From: DATFML01 sp964571225
GTDB lineage: Bacteria; Pseudomonadota; Gammaproteobacteria; DATFLG01
Reading direction: 5' to 3'
Assembly: GCA_964571225.1 (NCBI GenBank)
Contig: CAZNBB010000054.1
Coordinates: forward strand, 1-23,414
Length of the DNA stretch: 23,414 nucleotides
Position 1 is the first letter of the stretch. Every line of letters begins with the position of its first letter. The notes beneath the pieces were generated by a model, which ran no database searches, was not told the DNA's origin, and was given only the letters and a program-made list of their open reading frames with translations. The translations under genes and the position numbers were made by a program. This document shows, piece after piece, positions 14,847 through 22,978 of the stretch.

Positions 14847-16124
14847 TCATTCACTGTCGATCAGCGCGCGCAGACGCTCGGTCAGCGCCTGCTGGGGCAG
14901 CACTTCCTGCTCACCGGCCCCGCGCAGCGGCTTGACGGCCACCTGCCCGCGGCTGATTTCATCGTCGCCCAGCACCAGCGCCACCGTGGCACCGCTGCGG
15001 TCGGCCCGTTTGAACTGGCTCTTGAAGCTGCCGCCCCCGCAATGGGTCTGCAGCCGCAAACCGGGCAGAGCGTCTCGCAGAGACTCCGCCAGTGCAAGCC
15101 CCCGACGCTGGGCCGCCTCGCCCATCAGCACGAGATAGGCGTGGGGATCGCGGGCAGGCGGCACGACCTCCAGTTCCTCCAACAGGGCGATGAGGCGCTC
15201 CAGACCGATGGCGAAACCCACTGCCGGCGTCGTGCGCCCGCCCAGAAACTCCACCAGCCCGTCATAGCGACCGCCCGCGCATACCGTTCCCTGGGCGCCC
15301 AGCCGGTCGGTGACCCACTCGAACACGGTCTTGCCGTAGTAATCCAATCCGCGCACCAGCCGCGGATTGATCTCGTAGGGCACCCCGGCCTCGTCCAGCA
15401 TGGCCCGCAGGGCGTCGAAGTGCGCCTGCGAATCGGCGTCCAGGTAGTCAGCCAGGCGGGGCGCGGCGGCGATCAACTCCTGCATCTGGGGATTCTTGCT
15501 GTCCAGGATGCGCAGCGGATTGGTATTCAGGCGCCGCCTGCTGTCCTCGTCCAACTGGTCCATGCGTGCACTGAGGTACTCCACCAGCACCTGCCGATAG
15601 GCGTTGCGCGATTCCAGCGTGCCCAGGGAATTGAGCTGCAGGGTCACGTCCCGCACGCCGAGGGCCCGCCAGAGCCGCGCAGTCAGCAGTATCAGCTCCG
15701 CATCCACGTCCGGACCTTCCATACCGAAGGTCTCCACGCCGATCTGGTGGAACTGGCGGTAGCGCCCCTTCTGAGGGCGCTCGTGGCGAAACATGGGGCC
15801 GAGGTACCAGAGGCGCTGGACCTGATTGTGCAGCAGCCCGTGCTGGATGCCGGCGCGCACGCAGCCGGCGGTACCTTCCGGGCGCAGCGTGAGACTGTCG
15901 CCGTTGCGGTCCTCGAAGGTATACATCTCCTTCTCGACGATGTCGGTCACTTCGCCGATGGAGCGTTTGAACAGTTCGGTCTTTTCCAGTAGCGGCAGGC
16001 GGATTTCCCGATAGCCATAGGCCCGCAGCACTCCACGGGCGATATCCTCGATATGCTGCCAGGCAGAGGACTGGTCCGGAAGGATATCGTTCATCCCCCG
16101 GATGGCTTGGATGACATTCGACAT
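14847..16124 (-). CDS. hisS: Histidine-tRNA ligase
   Basis: This 425-aa class II aminoacyl-tRNA synthetase charges tRNA-His. The start MSNVIQAIRGMNDILP matches the family. Motif 2 is FRHERPQKGRYRQF (112-125). The histidine-specific HisA motif LVRGLDYYGKT is at 256-266. Motif 3 is AVGFAIGLERL. The C-terminal anticodon-binding domain runs from about 330. Length matches E. coli (424). There is no clear Shine-Dalgarno. It is separated from rodZ by 104 bp, where ispG would normally lie. Confidence 0.98.
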   Translation of the reverse strand: MSNVIQAIRGMNDILPDQSSAWQHIEDIARGVLRAYGYREIRLPLLEKTELFKRSIGEVTDIVEKEMYTFEDRNGDSLTLRPEGTAGCVRAGIQHGLLHNQVQRLWYLGPMFRHERPQKGRYRQFHQIGVETFGMEGPDVDAELILLTARLWRALGVRDVTLQLNSLGTLESRNAYRQVLVEYLSARMDQLDEDSRRRLNTNPLRILDSKNPQMQELIAAAPRLADYLDADSQAHFDALRAMLDEAGVPYEINPRLVRGLDYYGKTVFEWVTDRLGAQGTVCAGGRYDGLVEFLGGRTTPAVGFAIGLERLIALLEELEVVPPARDPHAYLVLMGEAAQRRGLALAESLRDALPGLRLQTHCGGGSFKSQFKRADRSGATVALVLGDDEISRGQVAVKPLRGAGEQEVLPQQALTERLRALIDSE

Positions 16125-16228
16125 GACTATCGGGCTTTCGTTGCAGGGGAACGCATGGAGAATGCTCGTCCGGTCGGTAATCGGCCGACGCTATTCGCTG
16201 TACTCACGTGCCGTCGCGCGTGCCGATT

Positions 16229-17218
16229 TCACTGGCCATGGGAGCCTTCACCGACCTGAAAGCGGGCGACATTGCCCTGATTGTAACGCGACTGATCGAA
16301 GGGTTTGCCATCATAGGTGATGGACACCGCCTGGGAGTTACCCAGCAACACGGAAAACGGTGGGCGCCCCGCCAGCTTCTTCTGCTCTCCCCTGTGGATC
16401 AGCCCGAACAGCAGACGTTTACCGGTAGCGTCCCGCACTTCGGTCCAGCAATCGCCGTGAAACTCCAAGGTCAGGGTATCCTGCGCCGCTGCGGCTGCCG
16501 GAGCGGGCGGGGTGCTCTGCTGGCCGGCCGACGAGGCCGGCTGCCCGGTCCCGGACGACTCGTCTGCCGGAGCCGCGGACTGCTCGGCGGGCGCTGTCGA
16601 CTCCGACGTGGCAGCCGGTGGCGGGCTGGCGGATTTGGACGGGGCCGGGGCCGGTGTCGGCGACGCCGGCGCTTCGGTCGGCGAGGCCGGCGGATTTGGA
16701 GTCGCCTGGGCGGGGGCTTGCGAAGGAGACTCGGCACCCGGCAACGCCAGCGAGCCGGCCGGCGCTTCCGTCTTGCCGCCCGTCGACCACAGCTTGCCCA
16801 GTTGGGGGCCATACATCACCAGGCCGGCGATCACCAGACCCAGCAGCAGCAGCCAACCCAGCAGCCGCCATGGAAAACCGTCCCCTCCGATGCGCTTGCG
16901 CGAGATGGCGTTCAGGGTGGGCCGGGGCTCGGGCACCCCTTGGGCGTCGTATTCGGCCACCACCTCCGTTTCGTCCAGCCCCAGCAGCCGGGCATAGTTG
17001 CGCAGATAGCCCCTGACAAATATGGGCGCCGCCAGGCCGCGAAAGTCGTTGTTCTCCAAGGCGGACAGGGTGGACGCGTCCAGTCGAAGCTGGCTGGACA
17101 CCTCCGCGATACTGAGCTTGCGGGCCTCCCGGGCCGCCCGCAACCGCGGCCCGGGACCGCCGGGAGCGCCCGAGCCTTCGGTACCGGGTTCCATTTCAGG
17201 ATCCGGATTGTGGGTCAT
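16229..17218 (-). CDS. rodZ: Cytoskeletal protein RodZ
   Basis: This 329-aa inner-membrane protein links MreB to the elongation machinery. An N-terminal helix-turn-helix (HTH_25) domain covers about 24-92 (PRLRAAREARKLSIAEVSSQ onward, with VRGYLRNYARLLGLD). A single membrane helix lies at about 118-136. A periplasmic Pro/Ala/Ser/Thr-rich linker covers about 145-250, followed by the DUF4115 domain (LTLEFHGDCWTEVRDATGKR). The ATG overlaps the pilW stop in ATGA, so translation is likely coupled. The linker is low-complexity and its length is expected to vary between strains. Confidence 0.93.
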   Translation of the reverse strand: MTHNPDPEMEPGTEGSGAPGGPGPRLRAAREARKLSIAEVSSQLRLDASTLSALENNDFRGLAAPIFVRGYLRNYARLLGLDETEVVAEYDAQGVPEPRPTLNAISRKRIGGDGFPWRLLGWLLLLGLVIAGLVMYGPQLGKLWSTGGKTEAPAGSLALPGAESPSQAPAQATPNPPASPTEAPASPTPAPAPSKSASPPPAATSESTAPAEQSAAPADESSGTGQPASSAGQQSTPPAPAAAAAQDTLTLEFHGDCWTEVRDATGKRLLFGLIHRGEQKKLAGRPPFSVLLGNSQAVSITYDGKPFDQSRYNQGNVARFQVGEGSHGQ

Positions 17219-17997
17219 TGTGAGTTCAGCTTCTGCAACTCGGTCACCTGGGGCGAGTCGGGATAGCGCGATCTCAGCAACTTCACGTAGTGGGTCTCAC
17301 CGACCGTGTCACCCAGGGCGCGTTGGATCTTCACTCCCAGCAGCAACATGTCGGGATTCACTCCGGCCGCGCGCTCGTAGCGCTGAAGATACTTGAGGGC
17401 TTCCCCATTGTCGCCCTGCTTGTGCTTGAGCCGAGCCATCGCCATCAATGCGCCGGGGTACATGGGATTAGCCTGCAGCGCCGCATTCAGGTAGCGTTCC
17501 GCCTTGCCGGGCGGCGCATCGCTGGGCAGACAAAGAGCTGCATTCGTGTAGGCCATGGCCGGACGCTTGTACAGGGGATTCTTCACTGCCGCCATGAAAT
17601 GCTGTTCCGCTTCCTGATAGCGCCCCGCTCGGCACAGCAACTGTCCGTAGTTGTTCTGGGCGCTGGAATCGTCGGGGTTGAGGGCCAGCGCCCGTCGGTA
17701 GTGCCGTTCTGCCAGTTTGATCTCGCCAAGCTGCTCGTAGACCACCGCTATCGCGTTATGGGCCTGAGCCAGATCCGGATCCTGTCGCAGGGCTTTCTTA
17801 AGCTGCTGCAAGGCCATGTCCTTGCGGCCGTCCTGCAGGTAGGCGATTCCGAGTTGGGTGTTGATCTGCGCCGGGCTTTGCCCGCTGCTGTCCGTGCCAC
17901 TGTTGCTGGACGGACGAACGTTCGTGTTGCTTGCGCCACACGCGGCCAGGACCATCGCCAATGCGGCTACAGCAAACCAACCCAGCATTCGCTTCAT
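17215..17997 (-). CDS. pilW: Type IV pilus biogenesis/stability lipoprotein PilW (PilF)
   Basis: This 260-aa outer-membrane lipoprotein consists of TPR repeats; in Pseudomonas and Neisseria the homologue is needed for secretin (PilQ) assembly or pilus stability. The signal MKRMLGWFAVAALAMVLAAC has C20 as the lipidation site. TPRs run from about residue 45 (QLGIAYLQDGRKDMALQQLK) to about 240. ATG 17997 was chosen because a perfect AGGAGG (18005-18010) lies 7 nt upstream, it overlaps the rlmN stop in ATGA, and it starts a proper lipoprotein signal. The frame is open further upstream but that part lies inside rlmN. Presence suggests type IV pili. Confidence 0.92.
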   Translation of the reverse strand: MKRMLGWFAVAALAMVLAACGASNTNVRPSSNSGTDSSGQSPAQINTQLGIAYLQDGRKDMALQQLKKALRQDPDLAQAHNAIAVVYEQLGEIKLAERHYRRALALNPDDSSAQNNYGQLLCRAGRYQEAEQHFMAAVKNPLYKRPAMAYTNAALCLPSDAPPGKAERYLNAALQANPMYPGALMAMARLKHKQGDNGEALKYLQRYERAAGVNPDMLLLGVKIQRALGDTVGETHYVKLLRSRYPDSPQVTELQKLNSQ

Positions 17998-19100
17998 GCA
18001 TGAACCTCCTGGGGCCGACCTTCGTGACGGGCGCGACGCCGGGTACGGTCCTGAAACCGGCCGGCCAACTGGCCGCAGGCCGCATCGATGTCGTCCCCGC
18101 GGGTGCGGCGGGTGATGGTGGTATAGCCGGCTTCCTGCAGAAGTTGGCGGAAACGGTCGATACGTTCCGCCGGGCTGCGCCGGTAACGCGTGTTGGGAAA
18201 CGGATTGAACGGAATGAGATTTACCTTGGACGGCACACCGCGCAGGATGCGAATGAGCTGGCGGGCGTGCTCGTCCGTGTCGTTGACCCCATCGAGCATC
18301 ACGTACTCGAATGTGATGCGACGACGCCCTTCGCCGCTGACGTAGCGCCGGCATGCAGCCAGCAGTTCGGCGATGGGATACTTGCGGTTCAACGGCACCA
18401 GTTCGTCCCGTAGCGCATCATTGGGCGCGTGGAGCGAAACCGCCAGGCTCACATCGCACAGCTCACGCAGCCGGTCGATCTGCGGCACCACCCCGGACGT
18501 GCTGAGCGTGACCCGCCGCTTGGACAGGCCGAAAGCAAGATCATCCAGCATGAGCCGCAACGCCGGCAGCACGGCATCGAAATTCAGCAGCGGCTCGCCC
18601 ATGCCCATCAGCACCACATTGGTCACCGCCCGACGGTCGCCCTGCGCACGCCCAAGGGTGCGGACGGCCACCAGCACCTGGCTGATGATTTCGGCGGTGG
18701 TGAGGTTGCGGTTGAAACCCTGCTTGCCGGTCGCGCAGAACGAACAGTCCAGACCGCAACCCACCTGGGATGACACACACAGCGTGCCGCGGTCCTTTTC
18801 GGGAATGAACACCGCCTCGATGCAGTTGCCATCGGCCAGCCGCAGCAGCCACTTGCGCGAACCGTCGTCGGAATCCCTGTCCAACGCCACTTCCGGAAGC
18901 CGCACTTCCGCCACCTCTGCCAGGCGCGCGCGCAGCGTCTTGCCGAGATTGGTCATGGCGTCGAAATCGTCCACACCCTGCTGGTAGATCCACTTCAGCA
19001 CCTGGGTGGCGCGGAACGGCTTCTCGCCCATGTCGGCGAACAGCGCCGCCAACCCGGCGTGATCGAGTTCCAGAAGGTTGATCTTGCGTTGACTGTCCAC
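17994..19100 (-). CDS. rlmN: Dual-specificity RNA methyltransferase RlmN
   Basis: This 368-aa radical SAM enzyme methylates C2 of A2503 in 23S rRNA and A37 in some tRNAs. The iron-sulfur motif CxxxCxxC is C115, C119, C122 (GCGLDCSFCATGKQGFNRN). The methyl-carrying cysteine near the C-terminus is C342 in DIDAACGQLAG. The GMGEPLLN motif is present. The start is taken as GTG 19100 (VDSQRKINLLELD), with GAGGG 7 nt upstream; the open frame continues to 19172, but that would overlap the end of ndk and adds low-complexity sequence. E. coli RlmN is 384 aa. The stop overlaps the pilW start. Confidence 0.96.
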   Translation of the reverse strand: MDSQRKINLLELDHAGLAALFADMGEKPFRATQVLKWIYQQGVDDFDAMTNLGKTLRARLAEVAEVRLPEVALDRDSDDGSRKWLLRLADGNCIEAVFIPEKDRGTLCVSSQVGCGLDCSFCATGKQGFNRNLTTAEIISQVLVAVRTLGRAQGDRRAVTNVVLMGMGEPLLNFDAVLPALRLMLDDLAFGLSKRRVTLSTSGVVPQIDRLRELCDVSLAVSLHAPNDALRDELVPLNRKYPIAELLAACRRYVSGEGRRRITFEYVMLDGVNDTDEHARQLIRILRGVPSKVNLIPFNPFPNTRYRRSPAERIDRFRQLLQEAGYTTITRRTRGDDIDAACGQLAGRFQDRTRRRARHEGRPQEVHA

Positions 19101-19117
19101 GACGCTACCCTCGCCCC

Positions 19118-19142
19118 GGGCCGCGCGCCTGGCGCGCGGCCC
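19118..19142 (-). other. Strong GC hairpin between ndk and rlmN
   Basis: A perfect 10-bp stem (GGGCCGCGCG with CGCGCGGCCC) closes a 5-nt loop. It fills most of the 53-bp gap between the ndk stop and the chosen rlmN start and ends about 11 bp before the rlmN ribosome binding site. No T tract follows. It may be a processing barrier that lets ndk message accumulate over the downstream genes; that is inference. Confidence 0.45.
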
Positions 19143-19153
19143 CGACCCCATGA

Positions 19154-19585
19154 CTACCGGGTCCTCGGGCAAACCTCTTCGGGCTTGAAGAAGAATTCGA
19201 TTTCGGCCTTGGCCGTATCCGGCCCATCGGAACCGTGCACGACATTCTCGTCCACCGTCTCGGCGAAATCGGCGCGAATCGTGCCCGGCGCCGCATCCTT
19301 CGGGTTGGTCGCACCCATGAGTTCGCGATTGCGCGCGATGGCGCTCTCGCCTTCCAGCACCTGAACCATGACCGGCCCGGAGGTCATGAAGGCAACCAGA
19401 TCACCGTAGAAGGGACGCTCTTTGTGCACCGCGTAGAACTGCTGCGCCTGTTCCTTGCTCAGGTGCAGCATCCGGGCGGCGACGATATGCAGTCCGCCTC
19501 TTTCGAAGCGGCTGTAGATCTCGCCGATGATGTTCTTGGCAATGCCGTCCGGCTTGATGATGGACAAAGTGCGTTCAACTGCCAT
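19154..19585 (-). CDS. ndk: Nucleoside diphosphate kinase
   Basis: This 143-aa enzyme transfers the gamma-phosphate of ATP to nucleoside diphosphates through a phosphohistidine. The catalytic histidine is H117 in NVVHGSDG. The N-terminus MAVERTLSIIKPDGIAKN and the nucleotide-binding NPKDAAPGTIRADFA segment are canonical, and length equals E. coli (143). It has its own likely promoter at 19667-19695 and a leader containing a 26-bp palindrome, and appears to head the rlmN-pilW-rodZ gene train. Confidence 0.98.
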   Translation of the reverse strand: MAVERTLSIIKPDGIAKNIIGEIYSRFERGGLHIVAARMLHLSKEQAQQFYAVHKERPFYGDLVAFMTSGPVMVQVLEGESAIARNRELMGATNPKDAAPGTIRADFAETVDENVVHGSDGPDTAKAEIEFFFKPEEVCPRTR

Positions 19586-19618
19586 GAATGGACTCCGTAC
19601 TCAGGATTCAGGATAACG

Positions 19619-19644
19619 TAAACCTGCGACAGGTCGCAGGTTTA
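19619..19644. repeat. Perfect 26-bp palindrome in the ndk leader
   Basis: Two 12-bp arms (TAAACCTGCGAC and GTCGCAGGTTTA) are separated by only 2 bp. It lies 33 bp upstream of the ndk ATG and downstream of the predicted promoter, so it would be transcribed as a stable hairpin (about 11 bp with a 4-nt loop) or bound as DNA by a dimeric regulator. No run of T follows. The symmetry is seen directly; the function is unknown. Confidence 0.6.
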
Positions 19645-19666
19645 GGCACGAGAAAAGCAATGGATT

Positions 19667-19695
19667 AGTGTACCGCCACTGGTACGGTCAGGCAA
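19667..19695 (-). promoter_or_regulatory. Predicted sigma70 promoter of ndk
   Basis: TTGCCT (19690-19695) and TACACT (19667-19672) on the minus strand are spaced exactly 17 bp, each matching 4 of 6 consensus bases. A short inverted repeat, GTACC/GGTAC with a 6-bp gap (19670-19685), overlaps the spacer and the -10 and could be an operator. The start site would be near 19660, giving a leader of about 75 nt. Confidence 0.5.
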
Positions 19696-19771
19696 CGAGG
19701 GAGGGCGACGCGGGCTGAACGGCGACATCCCGGCAGGGCCCCAGGCGGCCCCGGAGCGCCGCTGACCGGAC

Positions 19772-19782
19772 GGGGGGGGGGG
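19772..19782. repeat. Homopolymer of 11 G (C on minus)
   Basis: An uninterrupted run of 11 G on the plus strand lies between iscX and ndk, 20 bp past the iscX stop. It is in non-coding sequence. Such runs are prone to slippage and to sequencing or assembly length errors. Confidence 0.8.
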
Positions 19783-19802
19783 AACGAAACGGATGCGCCC
19801 GA

Positions 19803-20003
19803 TCAGCTGCGATCCTCTATCCAGGCCATTTGTATGGCCTCCAGAATTTTCTCGCCTGAGCGCTCCGGGTCGTCGTCGAAGCCTTCCAGGTCACAGATCC
19901 AACGGTGCAGATCGGTAAACCGCACATAGCGGGGATCCACATCGGGATGGGCTTCGTCCAGCTCGATGACGATGTCCTGAATGTCCGTCCACTTCAGTCC
20001 CAT
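19803..20003 (-). CDS. iscX: Iron-sulfur cluster assembly protein IscX
   Basis: This 66-aa acidic protein binds IscS and iron and modulates cluster assembly. The sequence MGLKWTDIQDIVIELDEAHP onward, with DPRYVRFTDLHRWI and FDDDPERSGEKILEAIQMAW, matches the IscX family throughout. ATG 20003 was chosen because it starts the conserved region and follows an AGGAG-type site; the frame is open 13 codons further upstream. It is the last gene of the isc cluster, 43 bp after fdx. Confidence 0.96.
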   Translation of the reverse strand: MGLKWTDIQDIVIELDEAHPDVDPRYVRFTDLHRWICDLEGFDDDPERSGEKILEAIQMAWIEDRS

Positions 20004-20046
20004 ACCAGTCTCCTCCCACGCTGCGCCATAGCCCGGCGACACAGGG

Positions 20047-20385
20047 TCAATGCTGTTCGCTGACCATATTGATGGTGTACTTCGGTATCTCGACCACCAG
20101 GTCCTGTTCCGCGACCACCGCCTGGCAGCTCAGGCGCGAATCGGGATCCAGTCCCCAGGCCTTGTCCAGCATGTCCTCTTCGGTCTCATCAGGCTCGGTC
20201 AGGGAGTCGAAACCCTCGCGGATGTAGACATGGCAGGTCGTGCAGGCGCAGGACTTCTCGCAGGCGTGCTCGATGTGGATACCGTGGGCAAGCGCTGCAT
20301 CGCAAATGCTGATGCCGGGCTCGACGTCGATGGCGATGCCGTCCGGGCAGATTTCCGCATGGGGCAATATGGTAATACGGGGCAT
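20047..20385 (-). CDS. fdx: ISC-type [2Fe-2S] ferredoxin
   Basis: This 112-aa adrenodoxin-like ferredoxin supplies electrons for cluster assembly. The four cluster ligands are C42, C48, C51 and C87, and the extra conserved cysteine C46 seen in E. coli Fdx is also present (ACEKSCACTTC). The C-terminus IPKYTINMVSEQH is typical. It lies between hscA (35 bp away) and iscX. Confidence 0.97.
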   Translation of the reverse strand: MPRITILPHAEICPDGIAIDVEPGISICDAALAHGIHIEHACEKSCACTTCHVYIREGFDSLTEPDETEEDMLDKAWGLDPDSRLSCQAVVAEQDLVVEIPKYTINMVSEQH

Positions 20386-20420
20386 GATGAACTCTCTGGG
20401 TTGACGCGGGCGACGGCGCC

Positions 20421-22295
20421 TTATTCGAAGTCTTCCACTTTATGGCCGGCCATGGCCTTGCGGATGCCGGCATCCATTCGACGCGCCACATACTCGGAGC
20501 TGGTCTTTTCCAGGCGGGCAATGGCCGCCTTGATGGCCTGGGCGTCGGAACCGTCGCAGGCCTGAGCCAAGGCTTCCGTGGCCTGGTCGATGCGCCCCCG
20601 CTCAGCCGCCTCCAGCAGCTCGTCCCCATCGGCGGCCAGCGCCGCCCGGATGGCCTCCAGGACCCGCTCGCCTTCCACCTTCTGTTCTCTCAGGCGGCGC
20701 GCGTCCATGTCGTCTTCGGCATGACTGATGGAGTCCCGCAGCATGGACTCGATTTCCTGGTCGCTGAGCCCGTAGGACGGCTTGACGGCGATGCTGCTGT
20801 GCGCACCGCTGGTCTGTTCCTGGGCAGCCACGTTGAGCAACCCGTCGGCGTCCACCTGGAAAGTGACCCGGATGCGGGCCGCGCCGGCCACCATGGGAGG
20901 GATACCGCGCAGCTCGAAGCGGGCCAGGGAACGGCAGGACTCCACGGTCTCGCGCTCACCCTGCACCACATGCAGGGCCATGGCGGTCTGGCCGTCCTTA
21001 AAGGTGGTGAATTCCTGCGCCCGGGCCACCGGGATGGTGGTGTTGCGGGCGACGATCTTCTCCACCAGCCCCCCCATGGTCTCCAGCCCCAGGGACAGGG
21101 GAATGACGTCCAGCAGCAGCATTTCATCCTCGGGCTTGTTGCCCGCCAGGATATCGGCCTGGATGGCGGCGCCGACCGCCACCACCTTGTCCGGATCGAT
21201 GTCCACCAGGGGATCGCGGCCGAAGAATTCGCCCACCAACTCGCGCACCCGGGGCACCCGGGTGGAACCGCCCACCATCACCACCTCTCTGATATCCCCG
21301 GGTGTCAGGTCGGCGTCGCGCAGGGCTCGGCGGCAGGGGCTGAGGGTCTTGCGGATCAGGGGATCGACCAGGGAATCGAGCTGGCTGCGGGTAAGCTCGC
21401 CTTCCCAGTGGCTGCCATCCATGAGCTCGACCTTCAGATCCACCCGCTCGGCGTCGGTCAGGGCTTCCTTGGCGGCGCAGGCGTCGCGCAGCAGCCGGCG
21501 CAGCTGGGCATGGTCGGCATCGTCGCTGATGCCGGCCTGATCCATGATCCAGCGGGCGATGGCCCGGTCCATGTCATCGCCGCCCAACGCGGAATCGCCG
21601 GCGGTGGAAAGTACTTCGAACACACCCTTGTTCAGGCGCAGAATGGAGATGTCAAAGGTGCCGCCGCCCAGGTCATAGACCGCAATCACGCCTTCGGAGG
21701 CCCGGTCCAGTCCGTAGGCCACGGCGGCGGCGGTCGGTTCGTTCAGCAGCCGCAGCACATTGAGGCCCGCCAGCGTGCCGGCATCCTTAGTGGCCTGGCG
21801 CTGGGCATCGTCGAAGTAGGCCGGTACCGTGATCACCACGCCGGTCAGTTCCCCGCCCAGGGTCTGCTCGGCCCGCTCGCGCAGCACCTTGAGGATATCT
21901 GCAGACACCTCCACCGGGCTGACATCCCCGGCCGCCGTGCGGATGCGGGGCATGCCGGAATCGCTGGCGATGAACTCGTAGGGCAGGCGGCCGCCGAGGG
22001 CCTTCACATCCCCTACCCCACGCCCCATCAGGCGCTTGACGGAAGCGATCGTGTTGAGGGGGTCCTGAGCCGCCACCGCCTTGGCATCGTGCCCCACCAC
22101 ACGGGCACCGTCGGCCAGGTAGCGCACGATGGAGGGCAGCAGGTGACGTGCCTGGGCATCGGGCAGGGTGGCGGCAATGCCGCTGCGCACCGAGGCCACC
22201 AGGGAATTGGTGGTACCCAGGTCGATACCTGCGGCCAGACGATGCTCGTGGGGCGCCGTGGAGCGTCCCGGTTCGGATATCTGCAGTAAAGCCAT
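20421..22295 (-). CDS. hscA: Fe-S assembly Hsp70 chaperone HscA
   Basis: This 624-aa specialised Hsp70 works with HscB to release clusters from IscU (recognising its LPPVK motif). The ATPase domain starts with GIDLGTTNS (23-31) and carries DLGGGTFDIS and the VVMVGGSTRVPRV signature. The substrate-binding domain begins near residue 400 (DVIPLSLGLETMGG). Length is close to E. coli (616). The shortened, diverged C-terminal lid and the position between hscB and fdx separate it from DnaK. Confidence 0.98.
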   Translation of the reverse strand: MALLQISEPGRSTAPHEHRLAAGIDLGTTNSLVASVRSGIAATLPDAQARHLLPSIVRYLADGARVVGHDAKAVAAQDPLNTIASVKRLMGRGVGDVKALGGRLPYEFIASDSGMPRIRTAAGDVSPVEVSADILKVLRERAEQTLGGELTGVVITVPAYFDDAQRQATKDAGTLAGLNVLRLLNEPTAAAVAYGLDRASEGVIAVYDLGGGTFDISILRLNKGVFEVLSTAGDSALGGDDMDRAIARWIMDQAGISDDADHAQLRRLLRDACAAKEALTDAERVDLKVELMDGSHWEGELTRSQLDSLVDPLIRKTLSPCRRALRDADLTPGDIREVVMVGGSTRVPRVRELVGEFFGRDPLVDIDPDKVVAVGAAIQADILAGNKPEDEMLLLDVIPLSLGLETMGGLVEKIVARNTTIPVARAQEFTTFKDGQTAMALHVVQGERETVESCRSLARFELRGIPPMVAGAARIRVTFQVDADGLLNVAAQEQTSGAHSSIAVKPSYGLSDQEIESMLRDSISHAEDDMDARRLREQKVEGERVLEAIRAALAADGDELLEAAERGRIDQATEALAQACDGSDAQAIKAAIARLEKTSSEYVARRMDAGIRKAMAGHKVEDFE

Positions 22296-22341
22296 AATTC
22301 AGTCGCTTGTGGGAAGCGGTGTGCCCGACGCGTTGCGACGC

Positions 22342-22899
22342 TCAGGGCCCATCGAGTTCATCCTCGAGATCGGCCTCCAGATTGCGGGCCTCTTCCTCCA
22401 GCCGCCGGAAAAACTGCATGCGCAGCACGGTCTGCACCGCCTCCCGCTGCGCCTCGGCGGAATCCCGGCCGAACAGGTCGCCGAGCTGATCGGTCATGGC
22501 CTTCAAGCGCGCCCCGATCTGGTCCATCAAGACGCCGACACGGGCCAGTGGATCGGCGCTGTCGCGCACTTCCGCCAGGGCCTCGCGCAACTCCATCTGT
22601 TCCATCAGAAACTCGGGATCGCGGGTCGTGCTGTGCTCGTCATCGAACCGATGGCCCCGCAATTCCAGCAGATAGCGCGCCCGAGCCAGTGGGTCGCGCA
22701 GCACGCGGAATGCTTCGTTGAGCTGAGCGGCCTGTTCCATGGCCAGGCGGCGCTCCCGGTCCGGTGCGCTGGCGAACCGGTCCGGGTGCATGGTGCGCTG
22801 CAGCTCGCGGTAGCGCGCGCTCAACGCCTCCCCGTCGACCATAAAGGTCGCAGGCAGAGCGAACAGCTCGAAATGGGTCTTGACCGACTCCGGGGGCAT
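22342..22899 (-). CDS. hscB: Fe-S assembly co-chaperone HscB
   Basis: This 185-aa J-domain protein delivers IscU to HscA and stimulates its ATPase. The J-domain covers about 8-80 with the HPD motif at 38-40 (RTMHPDRFAS). The C-terminal three-helix IscU-binding domain follows (FLMEQMELREALAEV). Length is a little above E. coli (171). It lies 46 bp upstream of hscA and 79 bp downstream of iscA. Confidence 0.97.
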   Translation of the reverse strand: MPPESVKTHFELFALPATFMVDGEALSARYRELQRTMHPDRFASAPDRERRLAMEQAAQLNEAFRVLRDPLARARYLLELRGHRFDDEHSTTRDPEFLMEQMELREALAEVRDSADPLARVGVLMDQIGARLKAMTDQLGDLFGRDSAEAQREAVQTVLRMQFFRRLEEEARNLEADLEDELDGP

Positions 22900-22978
22900 G
22901 ACCGTCTCACGCGCAGTGGGGGACCGGGGCTGCCCGGCCCCTGCCGTGCGGCCGACCCGGACCGTGGAACCGCCTGTC

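Noticed and set aside
16125..16228. Remnant of ispG
   Set aside because: Translations of the spacer show no IspG motif; the spacer has only short frames such as one ending RSPATKAR.
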